In this document: one piece after another, positions 17,665 to 26,104 of the stretch
Numbering within the stretch: the first letter of the stretch is position 1
Layout of the letters: every line of letters begins with the position of its first letter
Assembly (NCBI RefSeq): GCF_000377505.1
Contig: NZ_KB898193.1
Coordinates: 248,001-312,000, forward strand
Reading direction: 5' to 3'
Source of the DNA: Paenibacillus massiliensis 2301065 = DSM 16942
Lineage (GTDB): Bacteria; Bacillota; Bacilli; Paenibacillales; Paenibacillaceae
Length of the DNA: 64,000 bases
The notes under the pieces: generated by a model
Databases searched by the model: none
The model's input: the letters and a program-made list of their open reading frames with translations, nothing else
What the model was told of the DNA's origin: nothing
Translations under genes and position numbers: made by a program

Positions 17665-18783
17665 TTAAGGGGACAGGCGTCTGCGGTCTTCTGAAGTGGA
17701 TGGGCGTATATTGCGGCGGAGCAGCATCACGATGAAGAGCAGGATGGGAAGCAGAATTTGGAATATCGGATATACCATGTCCCCCACAATAATGCCTGCA
17801 TGATAAAATTCAGTAAAGTTAGCGGGCAGCATCGACATCGTAAATACAGCTACACACACTGGGAGTATCCATTTCTTATAGCTTGTACGTGTTGTATCTG
17901 AGAAACCGATGATTGCCGCAATCAGAAAGGTGGACATTCTTGTCCCCAGCCCCAAAAAGGCGGCGAGAATAAATAAAACGTCCATTCGCTCAAATACCTC
18001 AGCCAACTCAATCAACTGCACAACCTTTAACAGCGGAAAAACAACAGTAGGTGCCAGTACGGGACCAAGCACAAGCAAATTGATCTGATTGATGACTAGC
18101 ATGGCGAACGATACTGCACCGTAGCTGATAAGCATCGACTTACGCAGATTACCACCTTTCTTTACCATAGGAAAATACACCATGAACAGGATGGATTGAG
18201 CGAAAGGAAAGGATAACATCTGTGGTATGGCTGCGTCCCAGGCAGGCTGCATTCCATGCTCCAGCACAGGTAGCATATACTCAAAATTCACCAAACCCGT
18301 ACCGAAAATCATAATAAGCAGGAGGATATAGCTAATCAGCAGCACTGGTAGCAGCACTTGAGTTCCGAGTAAGTAGACCCGTGGCCCGTAACGAGCTAAC
18401 GTATATCCGATTCCCAAAATCATTAACATGGGAACGACAATAGGTGTCTGATTAAGCAGCATATAGACTGTAATCTCTCCAATATCGCGCAGGCTGCGCG
18501 AGGATTCATAGGCAAAATACATGCAGAACAGAATGGCAATGATGGAGCCTATTCCCTTGCCCATATAGTGCTGGAACAACTCGAATAGATTCTTATTCGG
18601 TTCTCTGTTATGCATCGCAAAGTGCAGCATGAGCAGTACCAGCCCAATACATGCACCCAGTAGCATAGATAGCCAAGCGTCCTGCTTGGCTGAGCCTCCA
18701 AAGAAATAAATGGCGAGTCCACCCATTTGGAACACGATAAATGTACTGACAATCTGCGACGTCTGCACTTGCTCTCTTTTCAC
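17665..18783 (-). CDS. Spore germination receptor B subunit (GerAB-like permease)
   Basis: Inner-membrane subunit of a GerA-type nutrient germinant receptor, amino-acid permease (APC) fold. 372 residues with about ten membrane segments and the family opening REQVQTSQIVSTFIVFQMGG. GTG 18783 is taken as start because GGAGG lies seven bases upstream; the longer frame starts inside the preceding gene. It is the third gene of the gerA operon (order A-C-B). B subunits bind the germinant; the ligand here is not predictable. The last codons (STSEDRRRLSP) are a basic cytosolic tail. Confidence 0.9.
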   Translation of the reverse strand: MKREQVQTSQIVSTFIVFQMGGLAIYFFGGSAKQDAWLSMLLGACIGLVLLMLHFAMHNREPNKNLFELFQHYMGKGIGSIIAILFCMYFAYESSRSLRDIGEITVYMLLNQTPIVVPMLMILGIGYTLARYGPRVYLLGTQVLLPVLLISYILLLIMIFGTGLVNFEYMLPVLEHGMQPAWDAAIPQMLSFPFAQSILFMVYFPMVKKGGNLRKSMLISYGAVSFAMLVINQINLLVLGPVLAPTVVFPLLKVVQLIELAEVFERMDVLFILAAFLGLGTRMSTFLIAAIIGFSDTTRTSYKKWILPVCVAVFTMSMLPANFTEFYHAGIIVGDMVYPIFQILLPILLFIVMLLRRNIRPSTSEDRRRLSP

Positions 18784-18814
18784 GAGCCTTCCTCCATTCT
18801 CATACCGTCCTTTA

Positions 18815-20026
18815 CTAGTGAGGCAATAGCTGTTCAAAGGATTTATTCAGCAGACCCGGTCGCTTCATCTTCGCCTTGACCTGGACGTCAAGGTCCAGAG
18901 CAGCCAATTCGTTGTCCCAATGATCGCTCAGTTGTCTCCATTTATTGGGGTAATGCCGATGGATTTCATCAGCGAATCCTGGCAGATCTGCCTTCAATCT
19001 CCGACTGCCCTCCCAGCTCCTGGATATCATATTAGCTACCTTCTTCTCTACTTCACGCTCAATGGGTCTGAGACTATCTGGGCTCTTCAGGTCCAAATGG
19101 CCTCCATACTCCAATAGTTCACCCTTCACCTCAACCGTAACCTGCATCTTGAAATGATCGCCAACCGGGATCGGCTTAATCCTGCTCTTCGATCGAAATA
19201 TGCGAAAGCTGGAATACCCTCCCGCACGGGTAGACACCGGAATACTAATGGTCCCCATCTTGAATTGATTCGTAAGCCAAGCCATACCTTGGCTCTCCTC
19301 GCGACTTAGCCACCCGATCAGGCGATCTCGCTGAAATACACCGAGTTTAACGATTCTAGGTGCGCCGGGAGAAGAAGTCTTCTTATTCTCCTCTTCAGAC
19401 TCCATCACAGGGTTAGATTGCTGTCCAGCCATAATCACTGGCACGCCGGCCGCGTGCGATTCTGATGTGATCTTCTGTGCGAGCTGATACACTTTCACAG
19501 TTGGATAATCAGAATTGACCTTAGACGTCTGCCTGATGAGCTCAGTTAGTGCAATGCCGGGATACTTCTCAGGTAATACAAGCTTCCTAATCAGGTCAGA
19601 TGCTTTACCGTCAGTAAGGGCCACAATCACAGATTCACGGGAAGCATTGATCCGAAATAACAAGTCAAGAAACTCATGAATCCCGTGTCTAGCTGCCTCT
19701 TCTCCAATAATCATGACATCTGTATGCGCAAAATATAAACGTCGGGTATTCTCTAATGAAGTTTTCATAGATGCCTCACGAACGGTCTTGCCTTGGGTGC
19801 TAATCACATGGACTGCTGCTCCTCCAGATGCAGCCCCTGGGCTCATTCCCCCTCCAATAACAGAGGGCACAAGCACCTGATAGGATAATTTCCAATGATC
19901 ATCCTCCCAATCCAGCCCCACCGCAATCGCCAGACCCAGCTTGTTGAGCTCCTGCCGATCCCAACAGCCTGTCAACAAAGAAGTAACGAGTACAATGATC
20001 CACATCTTCATCCAATAGCGGGACAT
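18815..20026 (-). CDS. Spore germination lipoprotein, Ger(x)C family (GerAC-like)
   Basis: 403 residues. A signal peptide ends in a lipobox LLTGC followed by WDRQELN, the invariant start of mature GerC proteins. The body shows the family pattern GLAIAVGLDWEDDHWKLSYQV and TQGKTVREA, then the C-terminal domain from about residue 225. It is a lipoprotein on the outer face of the spore inner membrane, required for function of the GerA receptor complex. It sits between the A subunit gene (11-bp gap) and the B subunit gene in one operon. Confidence 0.93.
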   Translation of the reverse strand: MSRYWMKMWIIVLVTSLLTGCWDRQELNKLGLAIAVGLDWEDDHWKLSYQVLVPSVIGGGMSPGAASGGAAVHVISTQGKTVREASMKTSLENTRRLYFAHTDVMIIGEEAARHGIHEFLDLLFRINASRESVIVALTDGKASDLIRKLVLPEKYPGIALTELIRQTSKVNSDYPTVKVYQLAQKITSESHAAGVPVIMAGQQSNPVMESEEENKKTSSPGAPRIVKLGVFQRDRLIGWLSREESQGMAWLTNQFKMGTISIPVSTRAGGYSSFRIFRSKSRIKPIPVGDHFKMQVTVEVKGELLEYGGHLDLKSPDSLRPIEREVEKKVANMISRSWEGSRRLKADLPGFADEIHRHYPNKWRQLSDHWDNELAALDLDVQVKAKMKRPGLLNKSFEQLLPH

Positions 20027-20037
20027 AGCCTGTTCAC

Positions 20038-21666
20038 CTACTTGTCATTTTTCTCGCTTTCTTGTAGATCAGGACCTTGACGCACCGGATTTCGCTGACT
20101 GAGATGAACAGGACGACGATCCATTTTGGGCCAAGGCGTTCGTACGAAGACATCCTTCATGTTCGACCATTTCAATGGAGCTATCGGTGTAAGATAAGGC
20201 ACGCCGAAGGAACTGAGTGAAGCCATATGGAACAACAACGTAACTACGCCGCACATAATGCCGAAGATGCCGAATGCCCCCGCCAGTAGCATCAGGGCGA
20301 AGCGAATCAATCGGATGGCAGCAGACATGTTCACCATGGGAATCACAAAGCTGGAGATCGCCGTGAAGGAGACCACGATAACCATACCAGCGGAGATCAA
20401 CCCTGCCTGTACAGCAGCTTGGCCGAGTACCAACGCACCCACGATGGAGATAGCTGACCCGACCACCCGGGGCATACGCACACCTGCTTCACGTATAATC
20501 TCAAAGGTAATCTCCATCATAAAGGCTTCAAGCAAGGCGGGAAATGGTATCCCTTCTCGTTGGGCGGTCAAGCTGAACAACAGCGGTGTTGGAATCAGCT
20601 CCTGTTGAAAGGTAGTGACGGCAATATATAAAGACGGTAATAGCAGCGTAATCACAAAGGCTAGAAAGCGAACATACCGCAAGAAAGTAGCAATATCATA
20701 CCGTTGGTAATAGTCCTCACTGGATTGGAAAAATTTGAAAAACGTCGCTGGAGCGAGTAAAGCATAAGGTGTCCCATCTACGAGCACAGCTACCTGCCCC
20801 TCCAGCAGGTTACCCGCGACCGCATCCGGCCGTTCTGTGTTCAACATCGTAGGGAACGGCGTCCACAATTTGTCTTGAATAAACTCCTCAATATATTCAC
20901 TCTCCAGCACACTATCTGTATCCACCGCTCGAAGACGCTCCTTAATTGTTGTCAGTACCTCCAGATTAACGATTCCGTCTACGTAGGCCAGCACGATCCG
21001 GGTCTGTGTATACTTGCCGACGATATGTTGATCGAATGTCAATTCAGGAGAGCGAATACGGTTGCGAAGGAGAGCAAGATTCGTGCTGATGCTTTCTGTA
21101 AAGCCCTCCTTCGGACCACGTACCACCGTCTGGGTCGAGGGCTCTTCCACACTCCTTCTCATCCCTCCTTGCACAGAGACGGCCACAGCCTCATCGTCCC
21201 CATCCAGAATGACCATCGCATTACCCATGAGAATGGAAGAGAGCAGCTCCTCACGACTCCGTACCACTGTCACATCTCCATCCGTAATGTATCTGCTCCA
21301 TTGCTCTGTATGATGATCTTTATTGACCAGCTCCGACTCATGGCTAAGCAGATGGGTCATTAGACGGCTCACCAACATTGAATCGACGAGACCCTCGATA
21401 TAGCAGACCGCAATAGGGATCTCTACCCCAGCATGGTTCTGAATGCTCCAACGTCTAATGATAAAATCCGGGCTCTCTCCGATTCGCCCACGTAAGTAGG
21501 CCAACGACTCTGACAGGGAGAAGCTTATAGGAGTTGACGTCTGTTTCGTCCGTTCTGCTGAGTCAGCTCTGGTGCTTGAAGTAGCATCTGACCTCTGTTC
21601 CGTCTCATCTTTATGAGTTGTGTGTTGTGACGAATTCGTTCTCTTACGCCGGCGAAATGGAATCAT
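20038..21666 (-). CDS. Spore germination receptor A subunit (GerAA-like)
   Basis: 542 residues. Ser/Thr/Arg-rich cytosolic N-terminus (about 1-45), then the two N-terminal subdomains (about 50-300) with YIEGLVDSMLVSRLM and VAYVDGIVNLEVLTTI. The C-terminal membrane domain carries the hallmark LLEGQVAVLVDGTPYALLAP, SLYIAVTTFQQELIPTPLLF and PFPALLEAFMMEITFEIIRE. It forms the oligomeric channel of the germinant receptor. It is the first gene of the operon; ATG follows GGGGGGAG. A sigma-G-like promoter lies 31-60 bp upstream. Confidence 0.95.
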   Translation of the reverse strand: MIPFRRRKRTNSSQHTTHKDETEQRSDATSSTRADSAERTKQTSTPISFSLSESLAYLRGRIGESPDFIIRRWSIQNHAGVEIPIAVCYIEGLVDSMLVSRLMTHLLSHESELVNKDHHTEQWSRYITDGDVTVVRSREELLSSILMGNAMVILDGDDEAVAVSVQGGMRRSVEEPSTQTVVRGPKEGFTESISTNLALLRNRIRSPELTFDQHIVGKYTQTRIVLAYVDGIVNLEVLTTIKERLRAVDTDSVLESEYIEEFIQDKLWTPFPTMLNTERPDAVAGNLLEGQVAVLVDGTPYALLAPATFFKFFQSSEDYYQRYDIATFLRYVRFLAFVITLLLPSLYIAVTTFQQELIPTPLLFSLTAQREGIPFPALLEAFMMEITFEIIREAGVRMPRVVGSAISIVGALVLGQAAVQAGLISAGMVIVVSFTAISSFVIPMVNMSAAIRLIRFALMLLAGAFGIFGIMCGVVTLLFHMASLSSFGVPYLTPIAPLKWSNMKDVFVRTPWPKMDRRPVHLSQRNPVRQGPDLQESEKNDK

Positions 21667-21696
21667 GCTACTCCCCCCTGCTTGCTAATTCATGGT

Positions 21697-21726
21697 TAGT
21701 ATGCTGGTAAGGGTGACATTGTATAC
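21697..21726 (-). promoter_or_regulatory. Sigma-G-type (forespore) promoter of the gerA operon
   Basis: Minus strand GTATA (21726-21722), an 18-bp spacer and CATACTA (21703-21697). This matches the forespore consensus GMATR-N18-CATNMTA at all but one position. It lies just upstream of the GerAA start, and gerA operons are expressed in the forespore under sigma-G. Confidence 0.7.
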
Positions 21727-21762
21727 AAAAAAAGGCATCCCTGCCAGCTGGCAAGGATACCT
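21727..21762 (-). terminator. Rho-independent terminator behind a SHOCT remnant
   Basis: A 14-position stem (21733-21746 with 21749-21762, two G-U pairs) is followed on the minus strand by TTTTTTT. It directly abuts the gerA promoter and terminates transcription entering from the right. Confidence 0.85.
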
Positions 21763-21774
21763 GAATGATTTCGA

Positions 21775-21876
21775 TTAAAGTTCAAGAATTTGCTTTTTCT
21801 TTGCTTCAAATTCTTGCCTGGTGATGATGCCAGAATCACGAAGCTCTGCAAGAGTCTTTAGATAGTAATACTGTAA
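21775..21876 (-). pseudogene. SHOCT-domain remnant (about 33 codons, no start)
   Basis: On the minus strand the frame ending at 21775 reads LKTLAELRDSGIITRQEFEA then KKKQILEL, a complete SHOCT motif (short C-terminal helical domain). A TAA lies 34 codons upstream of the stop and no start codon occurs in between, so only the 3' tail of a former gene remains. The terminator of the lost gene is intact 13 bp downstream. SHOCT domains are oligomerisation or membrane-association tails; nothing can be said about the lost N-terminal part. Confidence 0.75.
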
Positions 21877-21957
21877 TTAAATTATAAAGGAGTATCGCTT
21901 AGAAATAGAACTTTTTGTTACTATTGTAGTAATAAGTATTTAAAGGAGATGAAATCA

Positions 21958-22167
21958 TTGATAATGATCGCTTTGGGTGTCGCAACAATTTTCTTCTCAC
22001 TTTATGATTACAAGTATCCTAATTCTAGGTTTTCACAATTTTTCAAACGCATCAGTTATGGGCACAAGGATGTAGAGAGTTCAAAAACCGGAAATATAAT
22101 TGGTATATCTACTGGTGTAATATTTATCTCGATAGGTTTCATAGCTACATTTCTTTCACGCATTTAG
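21958..22167 (+). CDS. Small membrane protein, unknown function
   Basis: About 69 residues with two membrane segments (MIALGVATIFFSLYDY and GISTGVIFISIGFIATFL) and a basic middle loop. The Shine-Dalgarno AAAGGAG touches an upstream in-frame ATG (21949) with no spacing, but lies nine bases before TTG 21958, so TTG is the likely start. No family recognised. It lies between the SHOCT remnant and a small secreted peptide gene, in a low-density region flanked by groEL and the gerA operon. Confidence 0.55.
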   Translation: MIMIALGVATIFFSLYDYKYPNSRFSQFFKRISYGHKDVESSKTGNIIGISTGVIFISIGFIATFLSRI

Positions 22168-22419
22168 AAATCAATACATACGGAGGATCTCCACTTTTTG
22201 GATAGTAGGATGTTCTTCCCCCTACATCCTCAAAACAACGCCATTTGTCCGACCTGTCCACCAGCTACGGCTTGATCCATAGGACTGGGTAATGCAGCAT
22301 ACTTGGTACTTTCATTCATCCACCAGTCCTTTCTTGAAGTGAGTCTTTCACATTTTAATCACTTACCATAAAACACCAAATATGATACAATAACCACAAA
22401 TTATCCAGGAGGTGTAAGG

Positions 22420-22548
22420 ATGAAAAAGAAATTCGCTACACTTGCGTTAATTGCTGTGTTATCTCTTTCCATGGCTTCACTTGCTTCAGCTGCTGGTGTC
22501 GCCCCTCAATCGTGTACCGTGATTCATCAATGCTGGATGTTTCAATAG
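22420..22548 (+). CDS. Small secreted peptide with two cysteines (42 residues)
   Basis: ATG 22420 is preceded by a near-perfect AGGAGGTG ribosome binding site. The product has a textbook signal peptide: MKKKF, a hydrophobic core, and LASA as cleavage site after residue 24. That leaves a mature peptide of about 18 residues, AGVAPQSCTVIHQCWMFQ, with a Cys-X5-Cys pair. A TATGAT/TACAAT -10-like stretch lies at 22381-22391 and a hairpin terminator follows the stop within 10 bp, so it looks like an independent transcription unit. No family recognised. Options are a signalling or antimicrobial peptide, or the truncated 5' end of a larger secreted protein; the well-formed terminator argues mildly against the last. 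Confidence 0.6.
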   Translation: MKKKFATLALIAVLSLSMASLASAAGVAPQSCTVIHQCWMFQ

Positions 22549-22557
22549 ACTTTAGTT

Positions 22558-22590
22558 AGCTGGCTAGGATATCTGGCCAGCTTCTGTTTT
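22558..22590 (+). terminator. Terminator of the small secreted peptide gene
   Basis: A 10-bp stem (22558-22567 with 22573-22582, AGCTGGC/GCCAGCT core) is followed by TCTGTTTT. It starts 10 bp after the peptide gene's stop. Confidence 0.6.
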
Positions 22591-22643
22591 GCCACCTCTT
22601 TATTTATTTCCAGTAGGTGTCGCACTTCATATTACAATCTGTC

Positions 22644-22674
22644 ATTAAGAAAAGGCTCCCTCTCGGGAGCCTTT
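22644..22674 (-). terminator. Rho-independent terminator of groESL
   Basis: Perfect 10-bp stem AAAGGCTCCC / GGGAGCCTTT with a 4-nt loop (22651-22674). On the minus strand it is followed by TCTTAAT. It lies 35 bp past the groEL stop. Confidence 0.9.
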
Positions 22675-22708
22675 CAAATAGCAGTATTTACAGGCTTTTG
22701 AGCCCTTA

Positions 22709-24340
22709 TTACATCATGCCGCCCATTCCACCCATGCCGCCCATGTCAGGAGCACCAGCAGCGCCAGCAGGTTCTGGCTTGTCAGCGATAACCGCTTCTG
22801 TAGTCAAGAACATAGCTGCTACGGAAGCCGCGTTTTGCAGCGCAGAGCGAGTTACCTTCGCAGGGTCAACGATACCTGCGTCGATCATGTTCACCCAGTC
22901 ACCAGTAGCTGCGTTGTAGCCTACGCCGATCTCTTCGCGTTTCAGGCGCTCAACGATAACGGAGCCTTCTTCGCCAGCATTAGCTGCGATAGTACGGATT
23001 GGAGCTTCCAGAGCGCGCAGAACGATGTTCACGCCAGTCTGCTCGTCACCAGCCAGTTCAACAGCAGCCACAGCATTGTATACGTTCAGCAGCGCTACGC
23101 CACCACCGGATACGATACCTTCTTCAACCGCAGCACGAGTAGCATTCAGAGCATCCTCGATGCGCAGTTTGCGTTCTTTCAGCTCAGTCTCAGTAGCTGC
23201 ACCGACTTTGATTACAGCAACGCCACCGGACAGCTTAGCCAGACGCTCTTGCAGTTTTTCTTTGTCGAACTCGGAAGTAGTCTCATCCAGTTGCGTACGG
23301 ATTTGGCTTACGCGAGCATCGATGTCGGCTTTGTTGCCTGCACCGTCAACAACGATTGTGTTTTCTTTTGTAATACGAACTTGACGAGCTGTACCCAGTT
23401 GGTCCACTGTAGCGGATTTCAGGTCCAGACCCAGTTCTTCAGTGATCACTTGACCACCAGTCAGGGCAGCGATATCCTGCAGCATAGCTTTACGACGGTC
23501 ACCAAAGCCAGGAGCCTTAACAGCTACAGCATTGAATGTACCACGCAGCTTGTTCACTACGAGCATAGCCAGCGCTTCACCTTCTACATCCTCAGCGATG
23601 AGAACGAGTGGCTTACCTTGCTGAACGATCTTCTCCAGCAATGGCAAGATTTCTTGTGTGTTAGTAATCTTCTTATCTGTAATGAGAATGTACGGGTTGT
23701 CCAGTACAGCCTCCATTTTGTCCGTATCAGTGATCATGTATGGAGAGATGTAGCCGCGGTCGAATTGCATACCTTCAACGACTTCCAGCTCAGTAGCGAA
23801 TCCACGGGATTCTTCAACTGTGATTACACCGTCTTTGCCTACCTTCTCCATAGCTTCAGCGATCAGTTCGCCTACTTCGTCGTCAGCAGCAGAGATTCCC
23901 GCTACTTGAGCGATGGATTGCTTGCCTTCGATTGGCTTAGCGATGTTTTGCAGCTCTGCAACAGCTGCTTTTACAGCCTTGTCGATCCCTTTACGGATAC
24001 CGATTGGGCTAGCGCCAGCCGTTACATTCTTCAGACCTTCAGTAATGAGGGCTTGAGCCAGTACAGTAGCCGTAGTCGTACCGTCACCAGCAACATCATT
24101 AGTCTTGGTAGCTACTTCTTTAACCAGTTGAGCACCCATGTTCTCGAATGCATCTTCCAGCTCGATTTCCTTAGCGATGGTTACACCGTCATTAGTAATG
24201 AGTGGGCTGCCGAATTTCTTCTCCAGCACTACGTTACGGCCTTTAGGACCGAGAGTTACCTTAACCGCGTTAGCCAGTGCATCTACGCCACGAAGCATGG
24301 AACGACGAGCATCTTCACTGAATTTAATCTCTTTAGCCAT
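22709..24340 (-). CDS. groEL: Chaperonin GroEL
   Basis: Hsp60 chaperonin of 543 residues that folds proteins as a double-ring 14-mer with GroES. The sequence is canonical throughout: MAKEIKFSEDARRSMLRGVD, VTLGPKGRNVVLEKKFGSP, the ATP-site VAGDGTTTATVLAQA, SGGVAVIKVGAATETE, and the Gly-Met tail GGMGGMGGMM. Second gene of groES-groEL, 86 bp after groES. Controlled through the CIRCE operator upstream of groES. Length is normal for the family. Confidence 0.99.
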   Translation of the reverse strand: MAKEIKFSEDARRSMLRGVDALANAVKVTLGPKGRNVVLEKKFGSPLITNDGVTIAKEIELEDAFENMGAQLVKEVATKTNDVAGDGTTTATVLAQALITEGLKNVTAGASPIGIRKGIDKAVKAAVAELQNIAKPIEGKQSIAQVAGISAADDEVGELIAEAMEKVGKDGVITVEESRGFATELEVVEGMQFDRGYISPYMITDTDKMEAVLDNPYILITDKKITNTQEILPLLEKIVQQGKPLVLIAEDVEGEALAMLVVNKLRGTFNAVAVKAPGFGDRRKAMLQDIAALTGGQVITEELGLDLKSATVDQLGTARQVRITKENTIVVDGAGNKADIDARVSQIRTQLDETTSEFDKEKLQERLAKLSGGVAVIKVGAATETELKERKLRIEDALNATRAAVEEGIVSGGGVALLNVYNAVAAVELAGDEQTGVNIVLRALEAPIRTIAANAGEEGSVIVERLKREEIGVGYNAATGDWVNMIDAGIVDPAKVTRSALQNAASVAAMFLTTEAVIADKPEPAGAAGAPDMGGMGGMGGMM

Positions 24341-24426
24341 TCTGAGAAAACCTCCCTATGGATTATAAATTAACGTTCAATTCCTATATTCAGGTTGAGC
24401 GGATATACCCTTATGCTGATATACCG

Positions 24427-24708
24427 TTAACCAATGATCGCGTGAATGTCGCTTTCTTTCATAATCAAATACTCTTTACCTTCGTATTTGATTTCTGTTC
24501 CGGCGTACTTCGAGAAAATTACTCGATCGCCTTCCTTCACTTCCAGAGGAATGCGGACACCGTCTTTCAATGCGCCAGCACCGACCGCAATGATTTTACC
24601 TTCTTGCGGCTTCTCTTTAGCGGAGTCAGGCAGGACAATTCCGAATGAAGTTGTCTGTTCTTGTTCGATCGCTTCCACCAATACGCGTTCACCCAAAGGT
24701 TTGATCAT
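24427..24708 (-). CDS. groES: Co-chaperonin GroES
   Basis: Hsp10 lid of the GroEL folding chamber, 93 residues. Begins MIKPLGERVLVEAIEQEQTT, has the mobile-loop FGIVLPDSAKEKPQEGKI and ends EYLIMKESDIHAIIG. ATG follows AAGGAGG. First gene of the groESL operon, with a sigma-A promoter and a CIRCE operator in the leader. Confidence 0.98.
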   Translation of the reverse strand: MIKPLGERVLVEAIEQEQTTSFGIVLPDSAKEKPQEGKIIAVGAGALKDGVRIPLEVKEGDRVIFSKYAGTEIKYEGKEYLIMKESDIHAIIG

Positions 24709-24764
24709 GAAAAAATAGCCTCCTTATTCAAATGTTCTGGATTATAGGGTTGTTGGTCTATGTA

Positions 24765-24791
24765 TTAGCACTCAACAACGTTTAGTGCTAA
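24765..24791 (-). promoter_or_regulatory. CIRCE operator (HrcA binding site)
   Basis: TTAGCACTC, nine bases, TAGTGCTAA: the CIRCE inverted repeat with one mismatch in the second arm (consensus GAGTGCTAA). It lies between the groESL promoter and the groES start, as in other Firmicutes where HrcA represses the operon until heat shock. Confidence 0.95.
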
Positions 24792-24802
24792 CAACCAATT
24801 TC

Positions 24803-24831
24803 ATAATACTCAACTTGGGATTCAATTTCAA
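24803..24831 (-). promoter_or_regulatory. Sigma-A promoter of groESL
   Basis: Minus strand TTGAAA (24831-24826), exactly 17 bp, TATTAT (24808-24803), placed so that transcription starts at the CIRCE element. Confidence 0.85.
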
Positions 24832-24976
24832 GTGCTTAAGGTCATTTTTATTGAAGATTTTTGCAAAAATCCAGCAAGTCCACCAACTCCACTCCATTGT
24901 ACCCAATTCTAGTCTATCTATGCCAATCGCCTGATTCTACCGAGAGACAAGCTCCTAATAAGATCATTATTGTACT

Positions 24977-26011
24977 TCACTGTTCTTTATTCCCTTTAAC
25001 TTTATTCCCTCCAAGATTCTCATCCCTCTCCTCATCTGCACGCTGCTGCCTCCGATAGACAATAGAGGACACGAGTATGCTTCCCTCATACAGCAGAAGG
25101 AGTGGCACAGTGACGAGAAGATCGGATACCAGATCTGGCGGTGTAATGACAACAGCAATAAATACCAGACCGAAATAAGCAAAACGCCGCACCTTACGCA
25201 AACGCGACGGATTCAGGATGCGAATCGCCGTCAAAAACATAATGACTAGCGGAAGCTCGAATAGCAAAGCCACAGGCAGCACGATGTTGAATAGGAATCC
25301 AAAATACTGCATGACTCCATAAGTCTCCTGCAAGCCCATACTGCGATTCACAGAGGTTGTAAATGCCAGAGCCATCGGATAGATAACACCATAAGCGAAC
25401 AGGGCTCCACCTACGAACAGCAAGAACACATATGGAATATAACGTAGGGCCGCAGAGCGCTCCTGCTGTCGTAGTCCAGGCCCCACGAAGCGCCATAGCT
25501 GATACAGCGCAAAGGGCAAAGTAGCACCTACAGCGAATATGAATGAAATCTTCACATAGATGCTGATCCCATCCCATACGGAGAGAGCGTTCAGCTCCAG
25601 ATCAGAAGGAAAGCGCTTGGTAAGAAGATAACGGTACACTGGAGCGGCTGCATACAGACCACCAATCAACGTGCCTATTAGCACAAGCAACACCCATATG
25701 ATTCTTCGCCTTAGCTCCGTCAGATGCTCAGTCAGGGACAGTAGCTCCTCGTAGGTCTCATTTGTTCTCGAAATGTACGATCTTGGCTTCCCGTTCTGCA
25801 GTCGAGCTTGTCGGAGAAGACGCTCTTGCTCCAAGCTTGGCTGCTGCCTAGCTTGGTCTGTCTCACTATGCTGCACTTCCTCCTGCACTTCCTCCTGCAC
25901 TTCTTCTTGTGCTTTCTCCAGGACTTCCTCTTGCCCTATCTTCTGGGCTTCGTTAGGGCCAGTTCCCTGTCCTACTTCCTGACGATCTTGCTGCTTCTGC
26001 TCCTTGTCCAA
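24977..26011 (-). CDS. tatC: Sec-independent protein translocase TatC with long acidic/Gln N-terminal extension
   Basis: Core receptor of the twin-arginine translocase, 344 residues versus about 250 for typical TatC. The C-terminal 260 residues are canonical: LTEHLTELRRRIIWVLL, FPSDLELNALSVWDGISIYV, six membrane segments, and the FAYFGLVFIAVVITPPDLVS motif. About 85 N-terminal residues are Glu/Gln-rich and include the repeat EEVQ three times (12-bp DNA repeats around 25872-25907). Start is TTG 26011 with GGGAGG seven bases upstream. Downstream of tatA, so a minimal TatAC system; whether the extension is functional is unknown. Confidence 0.93.
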   Translation of the reverse strand: MDKEQKQQDRQEVGQGTGPNEAQKIGQEEVLEKAQEEVQEEVQEEVQHSETDQARQQPSLEQERLLRQARLQNGKPRSYISRTNETYEELLSLTEHLTELRRRIIWVLLVLIGTLIGGLYAAAPVYRYLLTKRFPSDLELNALSVWDGISIYVKISFIFAVGATLPFALYQLWRFVGPGLRQQERSAALRYIPYVFLLFVGGALFAYGVIYPMALAFTTSVNRSMGLQETYGVMQYFGFLFNIVLPVALLFELPLVIMFLTAIRILNPSRLRKVRRFAYFGLVFIAVVITPPDLVSDLLVTVPLLLLYEGSILVSSIVYRRQQRADEERDENLGGNKVKGNKEQ

Positions 26012-26050
26012 AGGTTAACCTCCCTCCCATCCATCTACATACGAACCTAG

Positions 26051-26081
26051 ACACAAAAATCCTCTCCACGAGGAAAGGATT
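26051..26081 (-). terminator. Hairpin terminator between tatA and tatC
   Basis: A 10-position stem (26058-26067 with 26072-26081, one G-U pair) is followed on the minus strand by TTTTTGTG. It could attenuate read-through from tatA into tatC and give more TatA than TatC. Confidence 0.7.
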
Positions 26082-26104
26082 CCGGTCATACCCTGCTGAA
26101 TCGC

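Noticed and set aside
22207..22331. Two hairpins (AGGATGT/ACATCCT and AGGACTGG/CCAGTCCT) as a structured RNA gene
   Set aside because: Stems are short with long loops and there is no promoter or T-tract; could be chance or a weak terminator of the small membrane protein gene.
22835..24373. Long open frame of about 512 codons opposite groEL
   Set aside because: Mirror of the groEL reading frame caused by codon usage; composition is not protein-like and no start signals are present.
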